A stretch of DNA of 54,061 bases from Prevotella sp. GTDB taxonomy: Bacteria > Bacteroidota > Bacteroidia > Bacteroidales > Bacteroidaceae. The translations under genes were made by a program, and so were the position numbers. Where the stretch lies: positions 1 to 54,061 of the forward strand of contig JAFVBX010000004.1 of assembly GCA_017479675.1 (NCBI GenBank), written 5' to 3'. Of the stretch, positions 14,938-22,888 are shown piece after piece. The number at the start of each line of letters is the position of its first letter. The stretch's first letter is position 1. The notes beneath the pieces are model-generated. The model was not told the DNA's origin and did not search any database. It saw only the letters and a program-made list of their open reading frames with translations.

Positions 14938-17913
14938 ATGAAACACCTTCTCCACATAATAATAATCCTCTCGGCGATGCTCAACGAGGCATACGCAGAG
15001 GGGATTTTTCATGTCTCCAAGGGGATGCTGAAGGAGAAGGTGACAGGCATAGTGCAGGATGAGAGGGGCTTCCTGTGGCTTTCCACATGGGGTGGGCTGT
15101 ACCGCTATGACGGTGATACGTTCCGCTCGTTCAAGACACGCCCTGGTGATGGCACGACGATGCCCTACGACCGTCTCGATGCCGTGAAGCTGGACAAGAA
15201 CGGCAACCTATGGTGCCGCTCTTTCTGCCATCCCTACTGCTTTGACGTAAGGACCTCCACCTTCATAGACGTGACGGAGAAACTGGAGAAGTCAATGGGA
15301 CGCACCTTTGACGTGCGCCACATCTTCCCTATGGCTGGCGGCTATGTGTGGTTGCAGACAGACAATAACGAGGCAATCCGCGTAAGCACAGACAACCCCG
15401 AAAGCTCGGCACGCCTGTACTCTGCCGCCAACGGAAGATTGAAGCACGGCAAGATACTAAGCATCAACGAAGACAGCCGTGGCATGGCGTGGATACTCTC
15501 CGAGGGAGGCATCACGGTGCCAGGCTCTCGTGTGGCTTTCCCCCAAAAGAGGTTCGACTATTGGCAGGAGACAAAGCAGGGATGCGTATTCCTTGCTACC
15601 GCTAACGGTGAACTGTGGCAACTCGACACCCGCAGTTGGAAAATGAAGCGACAGAAATTGCCGATTCCATCGAAGAAAATACTGCGTCTGTCAGGTAGCA
15701 AAGACGGTGAACTGGTGGTAGCAACCGACGAAGCTTTGCTATTACTAAATAAAGGCAAGTGGACGGTGCATCCCTACGACGGCACCATCGCCAAGGTGCT
15801 AAGGCTCTACCGCGATTCGCAAGGGCGTTACTGGATGATAACCAATCTGCCAGGGGTAATGATGCTCTCAACCGTAAACAGTAAACTGACAACTGTAAAC
15901 TTACCTGCGGAAGGCAATTACGAGAACAAGCACGACAGTTGGTTTTTCTCTGAACATTCCGACGGTACTATGGTATTGATGGCACAGGGCGGCGGACTAT
16001 GTTACTATGACGCCGAAACAAGGCAGTTGAAGCATGTCAACGTTAACGGAAACTTTTACCAACCACAGGTAGGCAGGACCTTTGTCGATTCGGAAAACAA
16101 TGTGTGGATATACAACAGCCGTGACGGACTGGAGCGCTTGAGCAGACAAAAGCAACCCGTCACCTTCAGCGAGACAGGCAGCGCAGTGTATGCACTACAC
16201 CGCGACTCAAAAGGCAGGCTGTGGCAAGGCACTGCCGACGGATGGCTTACCGTCAGCGGAGGGCAACGGATGAACCTCGGCATAGTGTATGCCATCGAAG
16301 AAACTGCCGACGGCACCATGTGGATAGGCACTAAGGACAAGGGACTGTATAGGCTTACGCCGACTTCCGCAGGTGGCTTTACAATGCAGCAGTTCCTCCA
16401 TGACCCCAAAGACAAGTATTCCATATCGGCAAACGATGTGTATAGCATGGCTCAAGACGGCAAGGGCAATCTGTGGGTAGGCACATACAGCGGAGGGTTG
16501 AATTTTATTAACGGGAATGGCAACGGGAAATTTATCAACAAGAACAACAAACTTACTTGGCTACCTACCGACGAGCGCTCGCTCAGCATACGCTCGCTGC
16601 TATACACTCGTGAGGGCATCATGTGTGTAGGCACAAGCAAGGGCATATACGCCTTTAAGACGCAGGAGAAAGTTTTTCACAACGTGAGGCGCCCTGACGA
16701 TGTGCACAGCCTGTCCAACAACGAAGTGATGATGATGTATCAGGATGCAAGAGGTATGGTCTATTGCCTTACGCCGACATCAGGTATATGCAGTACGAAG
16801 GCAACGTCGCTGCTCACGGAAAATGCCTCGTTCACCCTCTACGACACCCACGCCACAGCACCCTCCGACGCACCGCAGTCTATCACCGAGGACGCACGCG
16901 GCAACCTGTGGATAGCCTATCCCTCTTCGGTGGCTATGCTCGACAGCAGCCGTAAGACTTTCTACACTTGGGGCAGCAGCGTGGCAATGACGTTTGCCGA
17001 CATAGTGGGCGACGGCAACGGCGGACTCATTGCCGGCACCCAAAACGGTACGGCAACGTGGCGTCCGTCACTCATGAGCCTCGACGCCTCCACACCGCGC
17101 ATAGGCATCGCTGCCCTCTCCGTGAGCAACCAGCCTGCAAGCTTCGATGCCGACCTCATGGACACCATACGCTTTGGCAGCAACGAACGCGACGTGCACC
17201 TACGCCTCTCCACCCTCACCATGCGAGGGGGCGAGAAGATAAAATATGCCTACCGCACCGACGGCGACACCACATGGATAATGCAGGGCGACAACCCCAC
17301 CCTGGCGTTCCTCAACCTCAGCGCCGGCTATCATACCATCTATGTGCGCTCCACCAACGCCTCTGGAGTGTGGTGCGACAATGTGCGCCCCATCACCCTC
17401 TACGTCACCCCCACCTTCTGGGAAACTCCTTGGGCGGTGCTCCTATATATTATAATAGGAATGACGGTGATAGGCACCATAGCCGCCATCTGGGCATACA
17501 TCTACCGTCTGCGCCTCATCATGCGCACGCAGGAGGAGACCATCAAGCAGCGCATGAACTTCATACACAACGTGGCACCCCTCATACGCAACGACAAGGA
17601 CGACCTGCTGGAGCGCGTGCGCTCCTACATCGACGAGCACATTGCCGACGAAGATCTCACCATCCCTGCCCTCGCATCGGCTATGGGCATGAGCCGCGCC
17701 ACCTTCTTCACGCGCTTCAAGGAGCTCACCAGTCTCAGCCCACAAGACTACCTCATACACTACCGCATAGCCCACGCACGCCGCCTCCTTGAGGGCACAG
17801 CCCTCGGCGTTGCCGAGGTAGCATACCGCTGCGGCTTCTCCGACCCCAAATACTTCTCGCGAGTATTCAAGAAAATAGAGGGTATGTCGCCTTCTTTTCT
17901 TAAAAAATCATAA
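14938..17913 (+). CDS. Membrane regulator: two-component-type propeller, Y_Y_Y, AraC output, no kinase
   Basis: A 991-residue protein resembling the hybrid two-component regulators that sense glycans in Bacteroidota, but shortened. Signal peptide (ending AYA), then periplasmic propeller repeats over about 20-740 (each with the DxxGxLW/GLYRY theme: DERGFLWLSTWGGLYRYDG, DGKGNLWVGTYSGGLNF). A Y_Y_Y domain follows (about 750-825), one membrane helix (about 831-855) and an AraC HTH (about 885-990: LTIPALASAMGMSRATFFTRF, VAYRCGFSDPKYFSRVF). HisKA, HATPase and receiver domains are absent; only about 30 residues join the helix to the HTH. Three short in-frame repeat tracts occur (near 15868, 16037, 16506). 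Its likely target is the adjacent pectate lyase gene. The start is fixed by the promoter at 14898-14928. Confidence 0.9.
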   Translation: MKHLLHIIIILSAMLNEAYAEGIFHVSKGMLKEKVTGIVQDERGFLWLSTWGGLYRYDGDTFRSFKTRPGDGTTMPYDRLDAVKLDKNGNLWCRSFCHPYCFDVRTSTFIDVTEKLEKSMGRTFDVRHIFPMAGGYVWLQTDNNEAIRVSTDNPESSARLYSAANGRLKHGKILSINEDSRGMAWILSEGGITVPGSRVAFPQKRFDYWQETKQGCVFLATANGELWQLDTRSWKMKRQKLPIPSKKILRLSGSKDGELVVATDEALLLLNKGKWTVHPYDGTIAKVLRLYRDSQGRYWMITNLPGVMMLSTVNSKLTTVNLPAEGNYENKHDSWFFSEHSDGTMVLMAQGGGLCYYDAETRQLKHVNVNGNFYQPQVGRTFVDSENNVWIYNSRDGLERLSRQKQPVTFSETGSAVYALHRDSKGRLWQGTADGWLTVSGGQRMNLGIVYAIEETADGTMWIGTKDKGLYRLTPTSAGGFTMQQFLHDPKDKYSISANDVYSMAQDGKGNLWVGTYSGGLNFINGNGNGKFINKNNKLTWLPTDERSLSIRSLLYTREGIMCVGTSKGIYAFKTQEKVFHNVRRPDDVHSLSNNEVMMMYQDARGMVYCLTPTSGICSTKATSLLTENASFTLYDTHATAPSDAPQSITEDARGNLWIAYPSSVAMLDSSRKTFYTWGSSVAMTFADIVGDGNGGLIAGTQNGTATWRPSLMSLDASTPRIGIAALSVSNQPASFDADLMDTIRFGSNERDVHLRLSTLTMRGGEKIKYAYRTDGDTTWIMQGDNPTLAFLNLSAGYHTIYVRSTNASGVWCDNVRPITLYVTPTFWETPWAVLLYIIIGMTVIGTIAAIWAYIYRLRLIMRTQEETIKQRMNFIHNVAPLIRNDKDDLLERVRSYIDEHIADEDLTIPALASAMGMSRATFFTRFKELTSLSPQDYLIHYRIAHARRLLEGTALGVAEVAYRCGFSDPKYFSRVFKKIEGMSPSFLKKS
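16037..16055. repeat. In-frame CGTTAACG hexamer tract in the propeller domain
   Basis: Three AACGNN units encode VNVNGN. A similar AACGGG/AATGGC tract at 16506-16530 encodes INGNGNGK, and a GTAAACN tract at 15868-15902 encodes STVNSKLTTVN. Confidence 0.55.
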
Positions 17914-17934
17914 AAACGTCTCGGTTCGCAAACC

Positions 17935-17955
17935 TTAATTCTTAATTCTTAATTA
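17935..17955. repeat. TTAATTC heptamer repeat
   Basis: Two full units and one partial unit in the spacer before the aldolase promoter. GGTTCGCAAACC just upstream can form a weak 4-bp hairpin but is not a clear terminator. Confidence 0.6.
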
Positions 17956-17962
17956 AAATCCG

Positions 17963-17970
17963 TATCTTTG
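17963..17970 (+). promoter_or_regulatory. fbaA promoter, -7 box
   Basis: TATCTTTG 50 nt before the ATG at 18021. The -33 region is occupied by the TTAATTC repeat and shows no TTG. Confidence 0.5.
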
Positions 17971-18020
17971 CATACCCACTAAATCAAATACATATATAAC
18001 TTAAATAATAAAAAAACACT

Positions 18021-19025
18021 ATGGTAAATTACAAAGACCTTGGGCTCGTTAACGCCCGTGAGATGTTCAAGCGCGCCGTAGATGGCGGCTATGCCATCCC
18101 AGCTTTCAACTTCAACACTATGGAGCAGATGCAGGCTATCGTGCAGGCTGCCGTTGAGACAAAATCTCCTGTCATCATGCAGGTGAGCAAGGGTGCGCGT
18201 AAGTATGCCAACCCAACCATCCTGCGCTACATGGCAGAGGGCGCAGTGGAATATGCCAAGGAACTGGGCTGCGAGCATCCTGAGATAGTGCTGCACCTTG
18301 ACCACGGCGACACTTTCGAGACCTGTAAGTCATGCATAGACATGGGCTTCTCTTCTGTCATGATTGACGGCTCCTCACTGCCTTATGAGGAGAACATTGC
18401 TGTTACAAAGAAGGTGGTTGACTATGCTCACCAGTTCGACGTAACGGTTGAGGCTGAGCTCGGCGTGCTTGCCGGCGTTGAGGACGACGTGGTGGCTGAG
18501 GAGTCACACTACACACGGCCAGAGGAGGTTATCGACTTTGCTACCCGCACGGGCTGCGACTCACTGGCTATCTCTATCGGCACATCACACGGTGCTTATA
18601 AGTTCACCCCCGCACAGTGCACACGTGACCCAAAGACGGGTCGCCTCGTGCCTCCACCACTCGCATTCGACGTTCTGCACGAGATAGAGAAGAAGCTGCC
18701 AGGCTTCCCAATCGTGCTGCACGGCTCTTCATCAGTGCCACAGGAGGAGGTTGACACCATCAACAAGTATGGCGGCAAGCTGCCTGACGCAGTAGGCATA
18801 CCTGAGGAGCAGCTCCGCGAGGCTTCAAAGTCAGCAGTATGCAAGATTAACATTGACTCTGACTCTCGTCTGGCTATGACGGCAGCCATCCGTAAGTACT
18901 TCGCTGAGCACCCAGAGCACTTCGACCCACGTCAGTATCTCGGTCCTGCTCGTGAGAACATGAAGAAGATGTATATCCACAAGATTGTTGACGTACTCGG
19001 CTCTGACGGCAAGCTTGCCAAGTAA
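18021..19025 (+). CDS. fbaA: Class II fructose-1,6-bisphosphate aldolase
   Basis: A 334-residue zinc-dependent aldolase of glycolysis and gluconeogenesis. Motifs: PAFNFNTMEQMQAI (24-37), zinc/catalytic LHLDHGDTFETCKSCIDMGF (about 91-110), the catalytic acid region VEAELGVLAGVEDD (about 142-155), the second zinc His in IGTSHGAYK, and the third in IVLHGSSSVP. The long DPRQYLGPARENMKKMY C-terminus is usual for the type found in Bacteroidota. Codon use is strongly biased, as expected for a highly expressed gene. The phosphatase gene begins 29 nt after the stop and may be co-transcribed. Confidence 0.96.
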   Translation: MVNYKDLGLVNAREMFKRAVDGGYAIPAFNFNTMEQMQAIVQAAVETKSPVIMQVSKGARKYANPTILRYMAEGAVEYAKELGCEHPEIVLHLDHGDTFETCKSCIDMGFSSVMIDGSSLPYEENIAVTKKVVDYAHQFDVTVEAELGVLAGVEDDVVAEESHYTRPEEVIDFATRTGCDSLAISIGTSHGAYKFTPAQCTRDPKTGRLVPPPLAFDVLHEIEKKLPGFPIVLHGSSSVPQEEVDTINKYGGKLPDAVGIPEEQLREASKSAVCKINIDSDSRLAMTAAIRKYFAEHPEHFDPRQYLGPARENMKKMYIHKIVDVLGSDGKLAK

Positions 19026-19054
19026 GAGTAAAGTATAAAGAATAAGGAGGTATA

Positions 19055-21298
19055 ATGCGCCAAAAGGCAAGCATCATACTGATAATCATTGCGGCGGTGC
19101 TGGTGGAAATCACCAGCATCGTCCAATATTTGTATGCCCAGGAGGGAATACAGGAGGATGTGGCACACCGTGCCCAGGGCGAACTGCGCGTCAAGAGCCT
19201 CAAGATACAGAACGTGATGAACGAGGTGGAGGTGGCAGTGCGCGAAATGGCATGGGCGGTGGAGCGCGACATAGCACGTCCCGACTCCATGCTGCCCGTC
19301 ACCCTGCGCCTCCTTGCCGACAACGACATCATCGTGGGCAGCGCCGTAGCCTTCGAGCCTTATTACTACAAAGACCGAGGCAAGCAGTTCTCACCTTATT
19401 CTTTTAGGGAGGGCAAGCACATATACTGCAAACAGCTCGGCACAGACCAGTACGACTACCACCACATGGAGTGGTACACCGTGCCCATGCATACGGGCAA
19501 GGGACACTGGAGCGAGCCCTACTATGACAAGGGTGGCGGCGAGATGATGATGAGCACCTACTCGCTCCCCATTCGCGACAAGAACGGCAAGGCAGTGGCA
19601 GTACTCACCGCCGACGTGTCGCTCGACTGGCTATCCAAGGTCATCAACGCCGACCAGATATACCCATCGTCAAAGAACCTCATCATCTCGCGCACAGGCA
19701 AACTACTCGCCTACCCCGTAGAGAGCCTCGTCATGCACTCTACCGTGCAGCACGTCACCAAGGACTTTGAAGACACCACCGCCCATTTCGTCAACAGCCA
19801 AATGATGGCAGGCAAGAGCGGACAGGCAGAGGTGCGCGACAACAACGGCGAGCTCTACTACGTATTCTACACCCCCATCAGCCTCTCCAACGACTCGTCG
19901 TACATCAGCTCAGGCGGTGTCGACGACTCTGGCTGGGCCATGGCGGTGGTATGCCCCGACAGGGAGATATACTACGGACTGCGCAAGGTGCTGTTCAACC
20001 TCACCCTCCTCATGCTCTTCGGACTGGCGCTGATGGGCTTCATCGTGTGGCGCACGGCGAAGGCTGCAGGACGCCTCGCACAAATAAACGAAGAAAAGGA
20101 ACGTATGCGCAACGACCTGCGCGTTGCCAGCAACATACAGAAAGGCATGCTGCCCAAGACCTTCCCGCCGTTCCCCGAGCGCGACGACGTGGATGTCTAT
20201 GGATCCCTCGTGCCTGCAAAGGAGGTGGGAGGCGACCTCTACGACTTCTACATACGCGACGAGAAGTTGTTCTTCTGCATAGGCGACGTGAGCGGCAAGG
20301 GCGTACCTGCCTCACTCGTCATGGCAGTCACGCGCAGCCTCTTCCGCACCGTGTCGGCTCACGAAGCTATGCCCGACCGCATCCTCACCACCATGAACGA
20401 CTCCATGACGGAGATGAACGAGACCAATATGTTCGTCACCTTCTTTGCCGGAGTGCTCGACCTGCCTACGGGGCGCCTGCGCTACAGCAATGCAGGACAC
20501 TGTCCGCCTGTTTTACTCCGCAAAGCGGAGCCAGTTCCCGTTAACGTTCCCGTTAATATCTCCGTTGACACCAACATACCGCTCGGAGTGATGAAGGACT
20601 GGCACTACACCCTGCAAGAAGTGCAGATAGAGCCGCCAGCCACCATCTTCCTCTATACCGACGGACTCACCGAGGCAGAAGACTCACACCACGCACAGTT
20701 TGGCGAGGAACGCATGAAGCAGGTTATCAACGAAAACGAAACGCTGCGCTACGAAAACGAAAACGGGATCCCGAGCGAACTTTGCGCCACCGTCACCGCC
20801 GCTGTGGAGAAGTTCGTCAATGGTGCACAGCAGCATGACGACCTCACCATGCTTGCCATCCGATACACTAAGCAGCACCGCGACATGCGCCTGTTGCGCA
20901 ACCTCACCCTGCCCAACGACGTGCAGGCAGTACCCCAGCTGTCCGACTTCATCGAGAAAGTATGCGCGGCACTCGACATCGACGACTACACCGCCACCCA
21001 GATAAACCTTGCTATGGAAGAAGCCGTTGTCAACGTCATGAAGTACGCCTACCCCGTAGGCACCCACGGCGACATCGACATCGAGGCACAGGCAGACGAC
21101 GTGCGCCTGCGCTTCACCATCACCGACAGCGGCAAACCCTTCGATCCCACCGCACGCAAGGAGGTTGACACCACCCTCTCTGCCGAAGAACGCCCCATCG
21201 GCGGACTCGGCATACACCTCGTACGCCAGATAATGGACTCCATGAACTACGAGCGCCTCAACGGCAAGAACATCCTTACATTAAGAAAAAAAATATGA
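19055..21298 (+). CDS. Sensor-PP2C phosphatase fused to anti-sigma-type kinase domain (RsbU-RsbW-like)
   Basis: A 747-residue membrane protein. TM1 (5-27), a Cache-like extracytoplasmic sensor (about 30-300, with WYTVPMHTGKGHWSEPYYD), TM2 (about 312-332), a short coiled linker, then a SpoIIE/PP2C phosphatase (about 365-590: GGDLYDF and GDVSGKGVPASLVMAV metal sites). Last comes a GHKL kinase-like domain (about 615-745: LAMEEAVVNVMKYAY, ITDSGKPFDPT, GGLGIHLV). Such proteins act in partner switching: the phosphatase activates a STAS antagonist and the kinase inactivates it. The STAS gene follows with a 4-nt ATGA overlap. Two short DNA-repeat tracts sit inside the phosphatase domain (20516-20569, 20729-20767). 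The start at 19055 follows an AAGGAGG-like ribosome site (19043-19050). Confidence 0.92.
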   Translation: MRQKASIILIIIAAVLVEITSIVQYLYAQEGIQEDVAHRAQGELRVKSLKIQNVMNEVEVAVREMAWAVERDIARPDSMLPVTLRLLADNDIIVGSAVAFEPYYYKDRGKQFSPYSFREGKHIYCKQLGTDQYDYHHMEWYTVPMHTGKGHWSEPYYDKGGGEMMMSTYSLPIRDKNGKAVAVLTADVSLDWLSKVINADQIYPSSKNLIISRTGKLLAYPVESLVMHSTVQHVTKDFEDTTAHFVNSQMMAGKSGQAEVRDNNGELYYVFYTPISLSNDSSYISSGGVDDSGWAMAVVCPDREIYYGLRKVLFNLTLLMLFGLALMGFIVWRTAKAAGRLAQINEEKERMRNDLRVASNIQKGMLPKTFPPFPERDDVDVYGSLVPAKEVGGDLYDFYIRDEKLFFCIGDVSGKGVPASLVMAVTRSLFRTVSAHEAMPDRILTTMNDSMTEMNETNMFVTFFAGVLDLPTGRLRYSNAGHCPPVLLRKAEPVPVNVPVNISVDTNIPLGVMKDWHYTLQEVQIEPPATIFLYTDGLTEAEDSHHAQFGEERMKQVINENETLRYENENGIPSELCATVTAAVEKFVNGAQQHDDLTMLAIRYTKQHRDMRLLRNLTLPNDVQAVPQLSDFIEKVCAALDIDDYTATQINLAMEEAVVNVMKYAYPVGTHGDIDIEAQADDVRLRFTITDSGKPFDPTARKEVDTTLSAEERPIGGLGIHLVRQIMDSMNYERLNGKNILTLRKKI
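20516..20569. repeat. Hairpin plus CGTTNN hexamers inside the phosphatase gene
   Basis: CTCCGC AAA GCGGAG (20516-20530) is followed by GTTCCC/GTTAAC hexamers. Translated in frame it gives KAEPVPVNVPVNISVD. The layout, a small perfect hairpin beside hexamers, is that of the composite repeats elsewhere in the window. Confidence 0.65.
20729..20767. repeat. CGAAAACGAAAC spacer-type repeat inside the phosphatase gene
   Basis: ACGAAAACGAAACG, then CTGCGC, then TACGAAAACGAAAACG. The flanks are the same as the hairpin spacers in the cysK leader, read in frame as NENETLRYENENG. Confidence 0.6.
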
Positions 21299-21597
21299 AT
21301 ACAATTATCAAAGAACAAGACGGCAACCTCGTAGCCCTTTTCGAGGGCAGGCTCGACACCGCCGCCACAGCACAGACAGAGCGCGACCTCATGCCCCTCG
21401 CCGACTGCGAGGGCAAGGACATCATCCTCGACTGCACCGCCCTTGAGTATATCTCCTCCTCAGGCTTGCGCCTCTTCCTCAGCGTACTGAAGAACGCCAA
21501 GCCCAAGGGCAGCCACGTATATGTCACAGGCATGAACGCCCAGATACGCTCCGTCTTCACCATGACAGGCTTCCTCAACCTCTTTGAGGTAAAATAA
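21295..21597 (+). CDS. STAS-domain anti-sigma factor antagonist (RsbV/SpoIIAA-like)
   Basis: A 100-residue single STAS domain. The phosphorylatable serine lies in YISSSGLRLF; by alignment to SpoIIAA the first Ser of the SSG triplet (S55) is the expected site. Its start overlaps the stop of the phosphatase/kinase gene by 4 nt, so the two are co-translated and surely act as a pair: the kinase-like domain phosphorylates it and the PP2C domain dephosphorylates it. No sigma factor lies nearby, and its downstream target is unknown. Confidence 0.93.
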   Translation: MNTIIKEQDGNLVALFEGRLDTAATAQTERDLMPLADCEGKDIILDCTALEYISSSGLRLFLSVLKNAKPKGSHVYVTGMNAQIRSVFTMTGFLNLFEVK

Positions 21598-21603
21598 CAA
21601 ACT

Positions 21604-21630
21604 GTAAACAGTAAACCGTAAACAGTAAAC
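21604..21630. repeat. GTAAACN heptamer repeat before the RelA/SpoT-type gene
   Basis: Four units (GTAAACA, GTAAACC alternating) fill the 34-nt spacer and end 1 nt before the ATG at 21632. Any ribosome-binding sequence would have to lie within the repeat. Confidence 0.75.
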
Positions 21631-21631
21631 C

Positions 21632-22726
21632 ATGAACTGCGAACTCGACCTCCACAACCAGATGCTACTCGAGGAATACCACACGCGTATGCCCGAATAC
21701 ATCATGCTGCGCCATGCCGTCATGCAGCAACTGGACAACATCGTCAGCCAGGTTGACATAGAGCTCAACCAGATGGAGTCACGCATCAAGGCAGAACAGT
21801 CGCTCATAGGCAAGCTGCAGCGCAAAGGCCACAAATACCAGTCGCTCAGCGACATCACCGACATCCTCGGTGTGCGCGTCATAGCCTACTACAACGAGGA
21901 CGTGGACCGCATAGCCTCCATGGCAGAGAAATACTTCGACATCGACTGGGCAAACTCCGTCGATAAGCGCAAGATGCACCAGTTCGACAGCTTCGGCTAC
22001 AACTCCCTGCACTATATCTGCCGCATCCCCAAGACCACCTATTACGACCCCTCCCACCCCGAACTCAACGACATCGCCTTCGAGCTCCAGATGCGCACCG
22101 CCCTGCAGCACGTATGGTCCGACATACAGCACGGCCTCGGCTATAAGCTCGACATCGAGACCCCCGTGGAGTACCACCGTGCCCTGAGCCGTCTCGCCGG
22201 CATGCTCGAACTTGCCGACAACGAGTTCAGCCGCATACGTGCCGACATCACCGCCCACCGCCGCCATGTCGGCGCCCTCCTCGAACAAGGCAAGCTGGAG
22301 GACATACCCCTTGACGGCGACACATTCACCGCCTATCTGCGCCAGCAGCCCTTCGACAAACTCAACCGCTACATCGCCTCCATCAACAATGCCGAGATCT
22401 ACGCCGCCTCAGCCATGAGCTACCTCCCCATCCTCCGTCGCCTCGGCATGAAAACCCTCGCCGACGTGGAGCAGCTGAAGCAGGACAGCTATGACGACGC
22501 CTACCAGCTCGCCCTCTCATGGCTCGGACCGTTAGACATCGACATCCTCTCCGAGACCATCGGCATCCAAAACCTCTGCATCGTACACATCGTCAAGAAC
22601 GGCGGCGGCATCAGCGGTCTCAAGCGCTTCTTCGACGACATCAACGGCGTGCAGTCCTCCAATGCCGACCTCGCTGAGATGGTCATGCAGCAGGCACAGC
22701 GCCTCAGCTTCGCAAAGAAGGGGTAA
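21632..22726 (+). CDS. RelA/SpoT nucleotidyltransferase-domain protein (putative alarmone synthetase)
   Basis: A 364-residue protein. The N-terminal half holds the RelA_SpoT synthetase signature. Residues about 50-82 read SRIKAEQSLIGKLQRKG...YQSLSDITDILGVRVIAYY, then FGYNSLHYI near 123 (family FGYRAxH) and FELQMRTALQHVWSDIQHG near 150-168 with the expected Glu. This suggests pyrophosphate transfer to GDP/GTP to give (p)ppGpp. There is no HD hydrolase domain and no TGS/ACT, so it is a small alarmone-synthetase-like protein with an extra C-terminal half (about 190-364) that I do not recognise. Its place after the phosphatase/STAS pair suggests a stress-signalling unit. Activity is inferred. Confidence 0.8.
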   Translation: MNCELDLHNQMLLEEYHTRMPEYIMLRHAVMQQLDNIVSQVDIELNQMESRIKAEQSLIGKLQRKGHKYQSLSDITDILGVRVIAYYNEDVDRIASMAEKYFDIDWANSVDKRKMHQFDSFGYNSLHYICRIPKTTYYDPSHPELNDIAFELQMRTALQHVWSDIQHGLGYKLDIETPVEYHRALSRLAGMLELADNEFSRIRADITAHRRHVGALLEQGKLEDIPLDGDTFTAYLRQQPFDKLNRYIASINNAEIYAASAMSYLPILRRLGMKTLADVEQLKQDSYDDAYQLALSWLGPLDIDILSETIGIQNLCIVHIVKNGGGISGLKRFFDDINGVQSSNADLAEMVMQQAQRLSFAKKG

Positions 22727-22749
22727 GCTGTCACGTATTGCAAAACGAG

Positions 22750-22757
22750 TAACTTTG
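22750..22757 (+). promoter_or_regulatory. Possible promoter of the restriction-modification operon
   Basis: TAACTTTG in the 161-nt spacer between the RelA/SpoT-type gene and the restriction cassette. No good -33 element accompanies it. Confidence 0.35.
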
Positions 22758-22797
22758 TAGCATATAATAGAAAAAACAAACGAAAATCCCTCTCTTT

Positions 22798-22857
22798 GAG
22801 TTACTGGTTAACTATAATACACTTAGTGGGTAACTCTGAAAAATTAGTGGGTAAGTC
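22798..22857. promoter_or_regulatory. Repeated sites upstream of the restriction-modification operon
   Basis: TTAGTGGGTAACTC (22823-22836) and TTAGTGGGTAAGTC (22844-22857) are direct repeats 21 nt apart, two helical turns. GAGTTAC (22798-22804) is the inverse of GTAACTC at 22830-22836. This looks like an operator cluster, but no controller gene is present in the cassette. Confidence 0.45.
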
Positions 22858-22888
22858 AAAATAGAGTAATCATTCAAAAGTATTAAAC

